A DNA stretch of 64,000 bases from Blautia sp. BIOML-A1 (GCF_009883055.1 NZ_WWVR01000002.1:1-64000); one strand, 5' to 3'; shown: positions 16,839 to 24,770, counted from the stretch's first letter. Notes: a model not told the origin generated them from the letters alone. Translations and numbers: made by a program.

Positions 16839-18194
16839 TTATGCAAGAATGTCGCGGATGTCGCGAAGCCCTTTGTTGGTGGTTACGATGACAACATTAT
16901 CCCCGACCTGGATGGTGTCCTGACCTCGAGGAATGCGTACAGTACCCTTGCGGGCAAGGCAGCAGACCAGAAGGTTGCTTTTGAGATTTAATTCGGCAAG
17001 TGGAATACCAACAACAGGGGAATTATCCCTGATATTAAATTCCAGAGCTTCTGCCTGATTGTCCAGGATATGATACAGAGTTTCTACGTTACTTCCAATG
17101 GTATTCTGCATGGCACGAACATAGCGGAGAATGGAATCGGAGGTAATATATTTAGGGTAGATCACACTTCCCAGATCCAGATCGTCAATGACATCCTTGT
17201 ATGGGAGGCGATTAACTTTTGCTACAAGTTTTGCTTCTGTAAGTTTCTTGGCGGAAAGTGACAGGAAAATATTCTCCTCGTCCATATTGGTAAGTGTTAC
17301 GAAAGATTCTGCAGTTGCAAGACCTTCCTCTAAAAGAAGAGAACGATCAGTTCCATCACCGCAGATAATCATAGCTTCCGGGAGCATATCACTCAGTTCT
17401 TCGCAGCGATTCTTATCCTTTTCGATGATCTTGACATTGATCCTGAGATCGGACAGAGTTTTGGCGAGATAATAAGAAATGGTACCACCGCCAATGATCA
17501 GAGTATTTCTGACCTGATGTGTCTTCAGTCCTATTTTCTTAAAGAAAAGGGCAGTATTCTTAGGAGCTGCAATGATAGAAACAAAATCTCCATTGTGTAC
17601 CAGATGATCTCCGCCAGGGATTGCCACAGTATCCTTGCTCTCAATTGCTGCGAAAAGAATATCACAGCGATATTTGTCTGTGATCTGAGAAACAGACATA
17701 CCATCCAGACCGAATTCTGGCAGAACTTTAAATTTAAGAAGCTCTACACGGCCTTTGGAAAACGGATCAATCTTGATTGCAGCTGGAAAACGCAACAGTC
17801 GGGAAATTTCCTGTGCAGCAGCCAGTTCAGGGTTCATGATCATGGAAAGACCGAGTCTTTCTTTGATAAAACCGATTTCCTTGCTGTAAATAGGATTTCT
17901 TACGCGGGCGATTGTCTGGCAGTGCCCGGTTTTCTGTGCGATAAGGCAGCAGAGAAGATTTAATTCATCAGAAGCAGTTACAGCGATCAGAATATCAGCG
18001 GTTGGCACACCGGCCTCCATCAGGGTATTGATACTTGCACCATTTCCAACAATTCCCATAGCATCGATATCTTCGGTGAGAGAGTTGATAATATCGGCAT
18101 TCATATCGATCAGAGTTAGGTCAGTTTCTTCTTGCTGAAGCTGTTCTGCGAGAGTGCGTCCAACTTTGCCGCACCCGACAATTATGATATGCAT
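16839..18194 (-). CDS. trkA: Trk system potassium transport regulator TrkA
   Basis: Cytosolic gating protein with two RCK units. The first NAD-binding Rossmann fold begins MHIIIVGCGKVGRTLAEQL; a second begins NTLIIGGGTISYYLAKTL at about residue 226. Each is followed by an RCK_C lobe (for example GIPLAELNLKSNLLVCCLAR near the end), the lobe that binds c-di-AMP in some relatives. I start it at 18194 (451 aa), where GGAGGAAATC precedes ATG, because the longer frame would add 13 atypical residues before the fold. It is first gene of the trkA-trkH operon. Confidence 0.94.
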   Translation of the reverse strand: MHIIIVGCGKVGRTLAEQLQQEETDLTLIDMNADIINSLTEDIDAMGIVGNGASINTLMEAGVPTADILIAVTASDELNLLCCLIAQKTGHCQTIARVRNPIYSKEIGFIKERLGLSMIMNPELAAAQEISRLLRFPAAIKIDPFSKGRVELLKFKVLPEFGLDGMSVSQITDKYRCDILFAAIESKDTVAIPGGDHLVHNGDFVSIIAAPKNTALFFKKIGLKTHQVRNTLIIGGGTISYYLAKTLSDLRINVKIIEKDKNRCEELSDMLPEAMIICGDGTDRSLLLEEGLATAESFVTLTNMDEENIFLSLSAKKLTEAKLVAKVNRLPYKDVIDDLDLGSVIYPKYITSDSILRYVRAMQNTIGSNVETLYHILDNQAEALEFNIRDNSPVVGIPLAELNLKSNLLVCCLARKGTVRIPRGQDTIQVGDNVVIVTTNKGLRDIRDILA

Positions 18195-18236
18195 GATTTC
18201 CTCCAGTAATAAAAAATAATTATTATAAATCATTTT

Positions 18237-18265
18237 ATTATACCACTCTGTATGAGGTTTTTAAA
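18237..18265 (-). promoter_or_regulatory. Promoter of trkA-trkH
   Basis: On the minus strand TTTAAA (18260-18265), 17-base spacer, TATAAT (18237-18242), 43 bases before trkA. Confidence 0.6.
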
Positions 18266-18285
18266 TAGAGAAAATATAAATTTCA

Positions 18286-18294
18286 TGGTATACT
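18286..18294 (+). promoter_or_regulatory. Extended -10 promoter of the mscS-like gene
   Basis: TGG followed by TATACT (18289-18294) matches an extended -10; the -35 region is weak. It lies 62 bases before the start codon and is divergent from the trkA promoter. Confidence 0.5.
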
Positions 18295-18356
18295 GAAAGC
18301 TACAGGATGAAAAGAAAAAAATGCTATATTACCAAAATGAGAGGAAGTGATCTATC

Positions 18357-19280
18357 ATGGATACATTAAGTGAAACAGCAGACAAAGTGGATCAGGGGCT
18401 GCAGAATATGGGGCTGGATGGAACGTCTGTAAAGCAGAGCCTCAAGGATATCCTGAATTTCAAAGAATATCTGACAGAACAGCTTCCGGCGCTCACTGGA
18501 TTTTGTATTAAAGTGGTTCTGTCCATTATCGTTTTTTTTGTGGGACGTAGGATCATCAGCTGGATCGTGAACATTATGAGGAAATCTCTGGAGAGGGCCA
18601 ATATAGATGCAGGTGTTGTTCAGTTTATTTCATCAGCAGGCAAGGCGATTTTGTATATGCTGCTGATCTTTAATATAGCGATCAGTCTGGGTGTGAAAGA
18701 ATCTTCTGTGGCTGCACTTCTTGGAACTGCCGGTGTGACGGTAGGTCTGGCATTACAGGGGGGACTTGCGAATCTGGCAGGCGGGGTTCTGCTTTTGATA
18801 TTTAAACCTTTTGTGGTTGGAGATTATATCATTCAGGATCAGACAAATGGCTGCGAGGGAACGGTTGCCAAGATTGAAATCTGTTATACGACTCTTTTGA
18901 GTATAGACAACAAAAAGATCGTAGTGCCAAATGGAACATTGTCAAACAGCACGATCATCAATGTGACAGCAAAAGAAAACCGTAAACTGGAGATAAAAGT
19001 AGGAATTTCCTATGATGCAGATATCCGTAAAGCAAAAAAAGTGATCGAGGATATTCTGAAAGCGGATCCGGATACCAGGAGCGACAATTCAGAGATGGTG
19101 GTTTTTGTGGATTCGCTGGCGGACAGTGCAGTGATCATAGGGCTCAGGGTATGGGTTCCGACGGATGCATACTGGAAAACTAAGTGGAGACTGAATCAGA
19201 GGATCAAGGAAGAATTTGACGCAAATGGAATTACGATTCCATATAATCAGATGGAAGTTTATCTACATCCAAGAAAATAA
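18357..19280 (+). CDS. Small-conductance mechanosensitive channel (MscS family)
   Basis: 307-residue membrane channel that releases solutes on hypo-osmotic shock. After an amphipathic N-terminal region come three hydrophobic segments. The pore-lining TM3 has the Gly/Ala pattern (ALLGTAGVTVGLALQGGLANLAGG), followed by the beta domain with FKPFVVGDYI and VPNGTLSNSTIIN. GAGAGGAAG precedes ATG. It is divergent from trkAH, putting two ion and osmotic-control functions side by side. Confidence 0.93.
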   Translation: MDTLSETADKVDQGLQNMGLDGTSVKQSLKDILNFKEYLTEQLPALTGFCIKVVLSIIVFFVGRRIISWIVNIMRKSLERANIDAGVVQFISSAGKAILYMLLIFNIAISLGVKESSVAALLGTAGVTVGLALQGGLANLAGGVLLLIFKPFVVGDYIIQDQTNGCEGTVAKIEICYTTLLSIDNKKIVVPNGTLSNSTIINVTAKENRKLEIKVGISYDADIRKAKKVIEDILKADPDTRSDNSEMVVFVDSLADSAVIIGLRVWVPTDAYWKTKWRLNQRIKEEFDANGITIPYNQMEVYLHPRK

Positions 19281-19330
19281 TCAGAAGGAAGATATGATTT
19301 TGAAAAAGTAAACCTAAAAATAATAATAAG

Positions 19331-19359
19331 TTGACAATTTGAACCTGCCTGTGCTAAAG
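19331..19359 (+). promoter_or_regulatory. Promoter of bioY
   Basis: Consensus TTGACA (19331-19336), 17-base spacer, weak -10 CTAAAG (19354-19359). I do not see the TTGTTAACC-type BirA operator. Confidence 0.5.
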
Positions 19360-19409
19360 TCTTAAGAGAGATCAGAGAATAGCAGATCTGTTATTATGAG
19401 GAGGAAAAG

Positions 19410-19961
19410 ATGAGTACGGTAGCAGTTCAAAGAAGTAAAACATATGATATTGTTTATATTGCAGTGTTTGCAGTGATCATGGCAATCTGTTCCTGGATTT
19501 CCATTCCGGCAGCGGTTCCGTTTACCCTGCAGACATTCGGCGTTTTTATTGCAGTAGGTGTGCTGGGAGGAAAGAGAGGAAGCTTATCGGTTCTGGTATT
19601 TATTCTGCTTGGAGCGATCGGAATTCCTGTGTTTGCTAACTTTTCAGGAGGTATCGGAGTCCTGGCAGGACCTACCGGTGGATACATTATTGGATTTTTA
19701 TTTTCCGCTCTGCTCATGTGGGCAATGGAGAAACTTCCGGGAAAAAAATCAGTCATGCAGATTGTTTCCATGATCGCAGGTCTGATTGTGTGTTATGCAT
19801 TTGGAACAGTATGGTTTGTGATCGTTTACGGCAGAATGAATGGACCTATTGGATTTACAGCAGCACTTGCCTCCTGCGTAGTTCCGTTTATCATTCCAGA
19901 TATCATTAAGATCGCACTTGCGTATGTTCTTTCCAGAAAACTCAGAAAATATGTGTTTTAA
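19410..19961 (+). CDS. bioY: Biotin ECF transporter S component BioY
   Basis: 183-residue membrane protein that binds biotin for ECF-type uptake, using shared energising subunits encoded elsewhere. About six hydrophobic segments are present. The family signatures are AVPFTLQTFGVFIAVGVLGGKRG near residues 33-55, GAIGIPVFANFSGG, and LAGPTGGYIIGF. GAGGAGG precedes ATG. No bio synthesis gene adjoins it, which fits a biotin scavenger. A bidirectional terminator follows. Confidence 0.95.
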   Translation: MSTVAVQRSKTYDIVYIAVFAVIMAICSWISIPAAVPFTLQTFGVFIAVGVLGGKRGSLSVLVFILLGAIGIPVFANFSGGIGVLAGPTGGYIIGFLFSALLMWAMEKLPGKKSVMQIVSMIAGLIVCYAFGTVWFVIVYGRMNGPIGFTAALASCVVPFIIPDIIKIALAYVLSRKLRKYVF

Positions 19962-19978
19962 TAGTTAATAAGAATAAA

Positions 19979-20013
19979 AAGGGGACTGTCAAATGACAGC
20001 CCCTTCGTTTTTT
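19979..20013. terminator. Bidirectional terminator between bioY and MFS gene
   Basis: GGGG-A-CTGTCA / TGACAG-CCCC with loop AA and one bulge, followed by TTCGTTTTTT on plus and by CCTTTTTATT on minus. Confidence 0.85.
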
Positions 20014-21190
20014 ATGAAGTATGTTCTGCGAATATGAATACGATGAGGGCACCAAAAAAGGCAGAGATAGTGGCAAAGATGAGCATGGAATTTACTCCGG
20101 CAAAATCAATCAGTACCCCGCCAAGGAAGGAACCGATCACACAGCCAAGAGTATAGGTCATGGTAAAATATGCCTGTCCCTTGATGGCATCTTCGGGTTC
20201 CATGACTGCATTTACATAGTAGACAGAGGCGGCAGTCATAAGTCCCCACCCAAGCATCTGAAGAATCTGTACTCCATAATAGACGGAGATCCCAGGTGCC
20301 AGAAGCGTTCCAAGAGATTTCAGTACGAAGAAAATACCGGCAATACGAATCAGAATATCACAGCGGATTTTTTTGATAATATAGCCAAAAAGGAACAAGG
20401 TAGGAAGCTCACACATAGCCGCAATTGCAGATGCAGTTCCCATTTCAGAACTTCCGCCACCTTTGCCTTGTGCAATCTGAAAGTTAAAATTATTCAGAAG
20501 TACGTGGCTGAGATAAATAAAAATGCATCCGATAAGTACCAGAGAGAAGCGCTTATATTTTCGGAAAAACAGAAGCGGATTTGCCAGACTATTTCCGGAA
20601 GCTTTTGAGCCGGAAGTTCCCTGTGTTTTGACAAAAGGAAAAAGGATGAGACATCCGAGGGTAAAAAATGTGAGAATGATCACAGAGGCAGGGATGGAAT
20701 CGGCACCTGCTTTTACTGTAATAATTCCAAGAACATAACAGATGATCGCATACGCAACAGAGCCCATTCCGCGTGCAAGTCCAAAGTTAAGCTGCTGTCC
20801 CTGATTGATGCTTTCCATACCCAGGGCATTGATAAATGGAGTTAATAACTGAAGAAGTGCGATACTGATGCCATAGAGAAGTCCGGTCAGAATCAAGGTT
20901 CTGGAAAAAAACAGTCCGACTCCGAGAAGCAGTTGGATCATATAAAAAATCTGGATAAGTTTTTTGAGAGAAGGGCTGTCCGGACGGTCAGCATAGCTGG
21001 CGAGTACAGGCTGAAGAAGTGCAGAAATGATACCGGCAGCGGCAGCAATGATGCCGATCTGAGTATTGGAAAAGCCTCCATCCAGCAGAAAAAAGCCGGA
21101 AAAACTCATGATCGCGGCAAAATACATCCAGTACAGTGCCTGGATGCAGGCGTAAGGCCCGGTGAGGTTTTTTTGTTTAGAAGATGGCAT
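20012..21190 (-). CDS. Major facilitator superfamily transporter
   Basis: 392-residue protein with about twelve hydrophobic segments. The N-terminal half shows a short A-motif variant (GIISALLQPVLASYADRPDS) and starts IQALYWMYFAAIMSFSGFFL, a layout close to the MFS_1-like/LacY-nucleoside permease group. I start it at 21190, where AAAAGGAG precedes ATG; a longer frame lacks a ribosome site and would run into the leader palindrome. Substrate unknown. It is divergent from the flavin reductase and shares a 200-base control region with two repeat copies. Confidence 0.85.
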   Translation of the reverse strand: MPSSKQKNLTGPYACIQALYWMYFAAIMSFSGFFLLDGGFSNTQIGIIAAAAGIISALLQPVLASYADRPDSPSLKKLIQIFYMIQLLLGVGLFFSRTLILTGLLYGISIALLQLLTPFINALGMESINQGQQLNFGLARGMGSVAYAIICYVLGIITVKAGADSIPASVIILTFFTLGCLILFPFVKTQGTSGSKASGNSLANPLLFFRKYKRFSLVLIGCIFIYLSHVLLNNFNFQIAQGKGGGSSEMGTASAIAAMCELPTLFLFGYIIKKIRCDILIRIAGIFFVLKSLGTLLAPGISVYYGVQILQMLGWGLMTAASVYYVNAVMEPEDAIKGQAYFTMTYTLGCVIGSFLGGVLIDFAGVNSMLIFATISAFFGALIVFIFAEHTS

Positions 21191-21240
21191 GATGGGTACT
21201 CCTTTTAAATGATTATTTAGTAGTAATTGCAAAAATTTCA

Positions 21241-21262
21241 TAACTGTTCAGTGTCCAGTTAC
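21241..21262. repeat. GTAACTGT palindromic repeat, copy 4 (short form, MFS leader)
   Basis: TAACTG (21241-21246) and CAGTTA (21256-21261) with TTCAGTGTC between; TAACTGTTCAG matches the left arm of copies 1 and 2. It lies about 12 bases downstream of a minus-strand TATAAT at 21274-21279. Confidence 0.65.
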
Positions 21263-21273
21263 ATATTATTTTT

Positions 21274-21279
21274 ATTATA
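21274..21279 (-). promoter_or_regulatory. Candidate -10 element of the MFS gene
   Basis: Minus-strand TATAAT, 84 bases before the MFS start. No good -35 is seen at 16-18 bases. Confidence 0.4.
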
Positions 21280-21288
21280 ACAAAATAC

Positions 21289-21317
21289 TTGCCAAAAAGC
21301 AGTCCTTATTTTATCAT
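21289..21317 (+). promoter_or_regulatory. Promoter of the flavin reductase gene
   Basis: TTGCCA (21289-21294), 17-base spacer, TATCAT (21312-21317), 80 bases upstream of the start codon. Confidence 0.55.
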
Positions 21318-21321
21318 AAAC

Positions 21322-21358
21322 GTAACGATTCAGTACTGTTGCTGCTGTTCACAGTCAC
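21322..21358. repeat. GTAACTGT-family repeat, copy 5 (degenerate, flavin reductase leader)
   Basis: Begins GTAACGATTCAG (21322-21333) and ends CACAGTCAC (21350-21358), matching the outer parts of copy 2 with a different middle. It begins 5 bases after the predicted -10. Confidence 0.55.
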
Positions 21359-21396
21359 TGATAAACGATAACAAAAAAAGATGGAGGTTTAGACGA

Positions 21397-21918
21397 ATGA
21401 AGAAAAAGATAGATGTATATGAGTATATGGGAGAAATCCTTAAAGGAGTGAAATCGGGTGTACTGATCACCGGAAAGGATGAGAATAAAACAAACTCCAT
21501 GACAATCTCCTGGGGAATGGCTGGTATTGAATGGGGAAAACCTGTTTTTGTAACTTTTATACGAGAAAGCCGTTTTACCAAGACCCTTATCGATAAAAAT
21601 GGTGAGTTTACAGTAAACATTCCACTTGATGAAAGTGCAAAGAAAATCCTTGCATACTGTGGCTCAAAATCAGGAAGAGATGTGGATAAGGCAAAAGAAC
21701 TTGGCCTTACTTATGAAGAACCGGAAACAATTTCGGTACCGGGAATCAGAGAACTTCCACTGACTCTGGAGTGTAAGGTGATTTATAAACAGACACAGGA
21801 CATTCATGCGATCACAGAAGAAGATCAGGAAAAATTTTATCCACAGAATGCAGATGGATCCCAGGATATCCATGTGGCGTATTATGGCGAGATCGTAAAT
21901 GCATATGTAATTGAATAA
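21397..21918 (+). CDS. Flavin reductase-like domain protein
   Basis: 173-residue FMN-binding split-barrel protein of the flavin reductase family. The motif GVLITGKDENKTNSMTISWG at about 19-38 and the following KPVFVTFIRESRFTKTLI are typical of the FMN-contacting strands. It is probably a cytosolic flavin or flavin-dependent reductase; the electron partner is unknown. I start it at 21397, 10 bases after GGAGG; the frame upstream reads through the leader repeat and is Cys-rich nonsense. It is divergent from the MFS gene. Confidence 0.85.
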   Translation: MKKKIDVYEYMGEILKGVKSGVLITGKDENKTNSMTISWGMAGIEWGKPVFVTFIRESRFTKTLIDKNGEFTVNIPLDESAKKILAYCGSKSGRDVDKAKELGLTYEEPETISVPGIRELPLTLECKVIYKQTQDIHAITEEDQEKFYPQNADGSQDIHVAYYGEIVNAYVIE

Positions 21919-21927
21919 TTGAGGAAA

Positions 21928-21961
21928 AACAGCTCTCCATATAAAAATGGGGAGCTGTTTG
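21928..21961. terminator. Bidirectional terminator between flavin reductase and cotJC
   Basis: AAACAGCTC-TCCAT / ATGG-GGAGCTGTTT stem with loop ATAAAA. The minus strand continues TTTTTCC, giving a strong terminator for cotJABC; the plus-strand T tract is short. Confidence 0.85.
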
Positions 21962-21967
21962 CTCATA

Positions 21968-22594
21968 TCAGGAATTTTTGCAGGAAGCTTTACATGGATT
22001 GTCAAAGGCTGGATTAAATGCGTAGAAATTTTTGGCATCCAGATTTTCCTGAACACTGCGAAGAGCTTCTCCAAAGCGCTGGAAGTGAACGATTTCTCTT
22101 GAACGCAGAAATCTGATAGGATCAGCAATCTCCGGAATATCACGGACTACCCGGAGAATGTTGTCGTAGGTGGAGCGGGCCTTCTGTTCTGCTGCAAGAT
22201 CTTCGAACAGATCAGTGACAGGATCTCCTTTGCTCTGGAATTCGCAGGCATTGAATGGAATCCCGCCCGCAGCCTGTGGCCAGACACCTACACCATGGTC
22301 GATATAGTAAGGACCGAGTCCGCTTTTTTCAATTTCTTCCATAGAAAGATTTCGTGTAAGCTGATGGATAATGGTGGATACCATTTCCAGGTGAGAAAGC
22401 TCTTCAGTGCCGATGTCATTTAAAACAGCGGCAGTCATGCGGTTTGGCATGGTAAAACGTTGAGAAAGATAACGGAGGGATGCACCAATTTCACCGTCGG
22501 GACCGCCGTATTGGCTGGCAATGAACTGAGCAATCTTTGCATTAGGGGTCTTGATATTAATCGGATACTGTAACCTTTTTTCATAATTCCACAT
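21968..22594 (-). CDS. cotJC: Spore coat protein CotJC (manganese catalase family)
   Basis: 208-residue four-helix ferritin-like protein of the manganese catalase family found in the inner spore coat. It begins MWNYEKRLQYPINIKTPNA. Metal-ligand helices are seen in IGTEELSHLEMV (about 60-72) and in REIVHFQRFGEAL. It is shorter than full manganese catalases, as usual for CotJC. It lies 3 bases after cotJB. Expression is expected in the mother cell during sporulation. Confidence 0.95.
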   Translation of the reverse strand: MWNYEKRLQYPINIKTPNAKIAQFIASQYGGPDGEIGASLRYLSQRFTMPNRMTAAVLNDIGTEELSHLEMVSTIIHQLTRNLSMEEIEKSGLGPYYIDHGVGVWPQAAGGIPFNACEFQSKGDPVTDLFEDLAAEQKARSTYDNILRVVRDIPEIADPIRFLRSREIVHFQRFGEALRSVQENLDAKNFYAFNPAFDNPCKASCKNS

Positions 22595-22597
22595 AGA

Positions 22598-22882
22598 TTA
22601 TCTGCACTCTCCTTCCTGCTCCCATGGAAATGGCTGTTCCATCCATCGCCAGCTGTTTGCATCTGTTTCAAGGGCATCGTCTATGGTAAGGGGACCATAG
22701 TGCCGGGCATATTCCTTCATCAGTTTCTGGCGTTCGGAAGAGTATTCCCGATAAAAAGAAAGTGCTTCCTGACAACAGGGATGTGTATCAAGAAAGAGCA
22801 GGATATCATCAACGGCAAAACTGACCTCATAGATCCGTTGAAGGAGTTTTTCTTTTGAAGTACAGGAATTCTGACTCATCAT
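22598..22882 (-). CDS. cotJB: Spore coat protein CotJB
   Basis: 94-residue partner of CotJA and CotJC. LLQRIYEVSFAVDDILLFLDTHP followed by ALSFYREYSSERQKLMKEYA is the family core, and it ends with WPWEQE-like FPWEQEGECR. Two adjacent ATGs exist (22882 and 22879); GAGGTG 7 bases upstream favours the first. Its start overlaps the cotJA stop by 4 bases, indicating coupled translation. Needed in Bacillus for assembly of the CotJ layer; the biochemical role is unknown. Confidence 0.9.
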   Translation of the reverse strand: MMSQNSCTSKEKLLQRIYEVSFAVDDILLFLDTHPCCQEALSFYREYSSERQKLMKEYARHYGPLTIDDALETDANSWRWMEQPFPWEQEGECR

Positions 22883-23199
22883 CGTCTGACACCTCGCTTT
22901 CCGCAGAAGGGTTTGCATAACTCAGGGAAAACAGTTCCGACTCTTAAGGCATAATTCAGGTCATAAGTTGTTGAAAATTTCTGACAGGGAACATATGCCA
23001 TTGCGATCGGCAGATGCTCGATGGGACTGTACATTTCAGAATTGCCGGAAACTGTAGTACAGGAAGGAGATGGGGAAGAGGACGGACTGCGCTGTGCGCA
23101 ACGGTAGAAACCGGGTTGATTTCCTGTCATTTCTCTTGCCATTCCACAGGTTGCATTATATGGGCGGCCGCAGGGCCGGGATATCTGATAATTTTCCAT
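22879..23199 (-). CDS. cotJA: Spore coat protein CotJA
   Basis: 106-residue first gene of cotJABC. The family core HLPIAMAYVPCQKFSTTYDL and GTVFPELCKPF lies at about 62-100. The N-terminal 60 residues are a Cys/Ser/Pro-rich extension (CGRPYNATCGM, SPSSSPSPSC) that Bacillus CotJA lacks, perhaps for coat cross-linking. AAAGGA precedes ATG. Confidence 0.92.
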   Translation of the reverse strand: MENYQISRPCGRPYNATCGMAREMTGNQPGFYRCAQRSPSSSPSPSCTTVSGNSEMYSPIEHLPIAMAYVPCQKFSTTYDLNYALRVGTVFPELCKPFCGKRGVRR

Positions 23200-23227
23200 G
23201 AACGAGTCCTTTCAGGGGAGTTCTTTA

Positions 23228-23236
23228 TATTTTATG
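23228..23236 (-). promoter_or_regulatory. Possible sporulation (sigma-E/K type) -10 element of cotJABC
   Basis: Minus strand CATAAAATA fits the CATA-N3-TA pattern of mother-cell sigma factors, 29 bases upstream of cotJA. No sigma-A promoter is evident here. The -35 is not convincing, so sigma-E versus sigma-K is open. Confidence 0.35.
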
Positions 23237-23270
23237 TGTAAAAAAAAGAAAAGTGCATAGAGAACGTTCC

Positions 23271-23299
23271 TTGTTATTTTTGCTTTACTCTGGTAAAAT
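23271..23299 (+). promoter_or_regulatory. Promoter of Nudix-thiE operon
   Basis: TTGTTA (23271-23276), 17-base spacer ending TGG, TAAAAT (23294-23299), 43 bases before the Nudix gene. Confidence 0.65.
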
Positions 23300-23342
23300 A
23301 AAAACGAAAAATTTCTGCGAAGATAAACGGGGAGAATGTTAA

Positions 23343-23852
23343 ATGGAATTTTGGGATATTTATGATGAAAATAAACAGCCGACAGGCCGTACAATGAAAA
23401 GAAATGACTGGTGTTTAAAGGATGGGGAATATCATCTGACAGTGCTTGGTGTTGTTGCCAGACCAGATGATACATTTCTGATCACAAAAAGAGTCATGAC
23501 AAAGGCGTGGGCTCCGGGCTGGTGGGAAGTTTCCGGCGGGGCAGCGCAGGCAGGAGAAAGCTCCTATGAGGCAGTACTTCGTGAAGTGAAAGAAGAAACT
23601 GGTCTGGATGCAAGAGATGCAGAGGGCGGATATCTTTTTACATACAAGAGGGAAAATCCGGGAGAAGGAGATAATTATTTTGTAGATGTATATCGTTTTG
23701 TCATGGATGTAGACGAAAAAGATCTGTCACTGCAGACGGAGGAGACAGATGGACATATGTTTGCAACCCTGGAGCAGATCCAGGCGTTTGCCGCAGAGGG
23801 TAAATTCCTCCATTACGACAGCATCCGCAAAGCATTTGAAAGGCAGGAGTGA
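23343..23852 (+). CDS. Nudix hydrolase
   Basis: 169-residue hydrolase of nucleoside-diphosphate-linked compounds. A full Nudix box G-x5-E-x7-REVKEETGL begins at GAAQAGESSYEAV (about residues 60-82), with all Glu metal ligands present. The N-terminal part (FWDIYDENKQPTGRTMKR) resembles the IDI-like/YfcD Nudix branch. GGGGAG precedes ATG. It is 6 bases upstream of thiE and co-transcribed; a house-cleaning role on toxic thiamine analogues or pathway diphosphates is possible but is inference. Confidence 0.88.
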   Translation: MEFWDIYDENKQPTGRTMKRNDWCLKDGEYHLTVLGVVARPDDTFLITKRVMTKAWAPGWWEVSGGAAQAGESSYEAVLREVKEETGLDARDAEGGYLFTYKRENPGEGDNYFVDVYRFVMDVDEKDLSLQTEETDGHMFATLEQIQAFAAEGKFLHYDSIRKAFERQE

Positions 23853-23858
23853 CACAAA

Positions 23859-24515
23859 ATGAAATTTACAAGAGAAGAGATAGCAAAAGCCCTGAAACTG
23901 TATGTGATCACAGACAGAAGCTGGCTGAAAGAAGATGAAACCCTTCTTTCTGTATGTGAAAAAGTTATTCAGAACGGAGCAACCTTTCTTCAGCTCCGCG
24001 AAAAAGAACTGAATGCGGAAGAAACCAGAAAAGAAGCAATAGAACTTCAGAAACTCTGCCGCAGCTACAAAATTCCTTTTGTGGTAAATGACAGTGTGGA
24101 GATTGCAATGGAAATGGATGCAGACGGAGTGCATGTCGGACAGTCTGACATAAAAGACAGAGATATACGTGCAATTCTGGGGCCGGATAAGATCCTCGGA
24201 ATGACAGCCAAAACGGTGGAGCAGGCAGTGGCTGCCGAAAAAGCAGGAGCAGATTATATCGGGACAGGAGCGGTTTTTGGAAGTACGACCAAAAAAGATG
24301 CAAAGAACCTTTCTATAGAAGAACTTAAGAAAATTGCTGCCTCCGTAAATATCCCGGTTGTTGCGATCGGCGGGATCAACAGTGAAAATGTCTCCAGACT
24401 TGAGGGGAGCGGTGTCAACGGTGCGGCAGTGATCTCCGGGATTTTTGCGGCAGAGGACCCGGCAGAAAAAACATCAGAAATGAGCAGACTGACGGATATA
24501 TTTTGTAAAAAATAA
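23859..24515 (+). CDS. thiE: Thiamine-phosphate synthase ThiE
   Basis: 218-residue TIM-barrel enzyme that joins HMP-PP and thiazole phosphate to form thiamine phosphate. Conserved stretches are LYVITDRSWL, the diphosphate-binding QLREKEL, FVVNDSVEIAMEMDADGVHVGQSD, GTGAVFGSTTKKDA, and VAIGGINSENV. Other thiamine genes and a TPP riboswitch are absent here. AGGAG before ATG is part of the Nudix stop region. The stop is followed by the cobalamin-riboswitch locus. Confidence 0.95.
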   Translation: MKFTREEIAKALKLYVITDRSWLKEDETLLSVCEKVIQNGATFLQLREKELNAEETRKEAIELQKLCRSYKIPFVVNDSVEIAMEMDADGVHVGQSDIKDRDIRAILGPDKILGMTAKTVEQAVAAEKAGADYIGTGAVFGSTTKKDAKNLSIEELKKIAASVNIPVVAIGGINSENVSRLEGSGVNGAAVISGIFAAEDPAEKTSEMSRLTDIFCKK

Positions 24516-24525
24516 GGCAAACATA

Positions 24526-24559
24526 TTGTGTTTTGTAAAAAAATATGATATCGTATAGA
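24526..24559 (+). promoter_or_regulatory. Candidate promoter of the cobalamin-controlled operon
   Basis: Two overlapping weak options: TTGTGT-17-TATCGT (24526-24554) or TTTTGT-17-TATAGA (24531-24559). One of them should drive the riboswitch leader. Confidence 0.4.
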
Positions 24560-24574
24560 AAATTGAATAAAGAA

Positions 24575-24770
24575 GATGACAGGTGCTGAAGAATTTATCA
24601 GAAGTTAAAAGGGAAACAGGTGTGAAACCTGTACGATCTCGTCACTGTAAGCAGGGAGTATGATTCTGTATGCGTAAGCATGATCACTGGGAGACCGGGA
24701 AGATAGAAGCATATGTTGATTGGCAAGTCAGGAAACCTGCCTGTTGTCTGGTACGGGAATATGAATTCCA
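24575..24770 (+). ncRNA. Cobalamin (adenosylcobalamin) riboswitch
   Basis: Core motifs appear in order: the GGGAAACAGGTGTGAAACCTG segment (split here as GGGAAACAGG and TGTGAAACCTG) at about 24611-24631, then CGATCTCGTCACTGTAAGC, then CACTGGGAGACCGGGAAG at about 24684-24702, and the B12-box-like AGTCAGGAAACCTGCC at about 24726-24741. GATGACAGG at the 5' end can pair with CCTGTTGTC for the closing helix. A rho-independent terminator follows at 24815-24836. High cobalamin should therefore stop transcription of the downstream chelatase, two-domain protein and ABC importer genes. The boundaries are approximate. Confidence 0.92.

Noticed and set aside
19321..19409. BirA operator or biotin riboswitch before bioY
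   Set aside because: No TTGTTAACC/GGTTAACAA pair or other biotin-linked motif was found.
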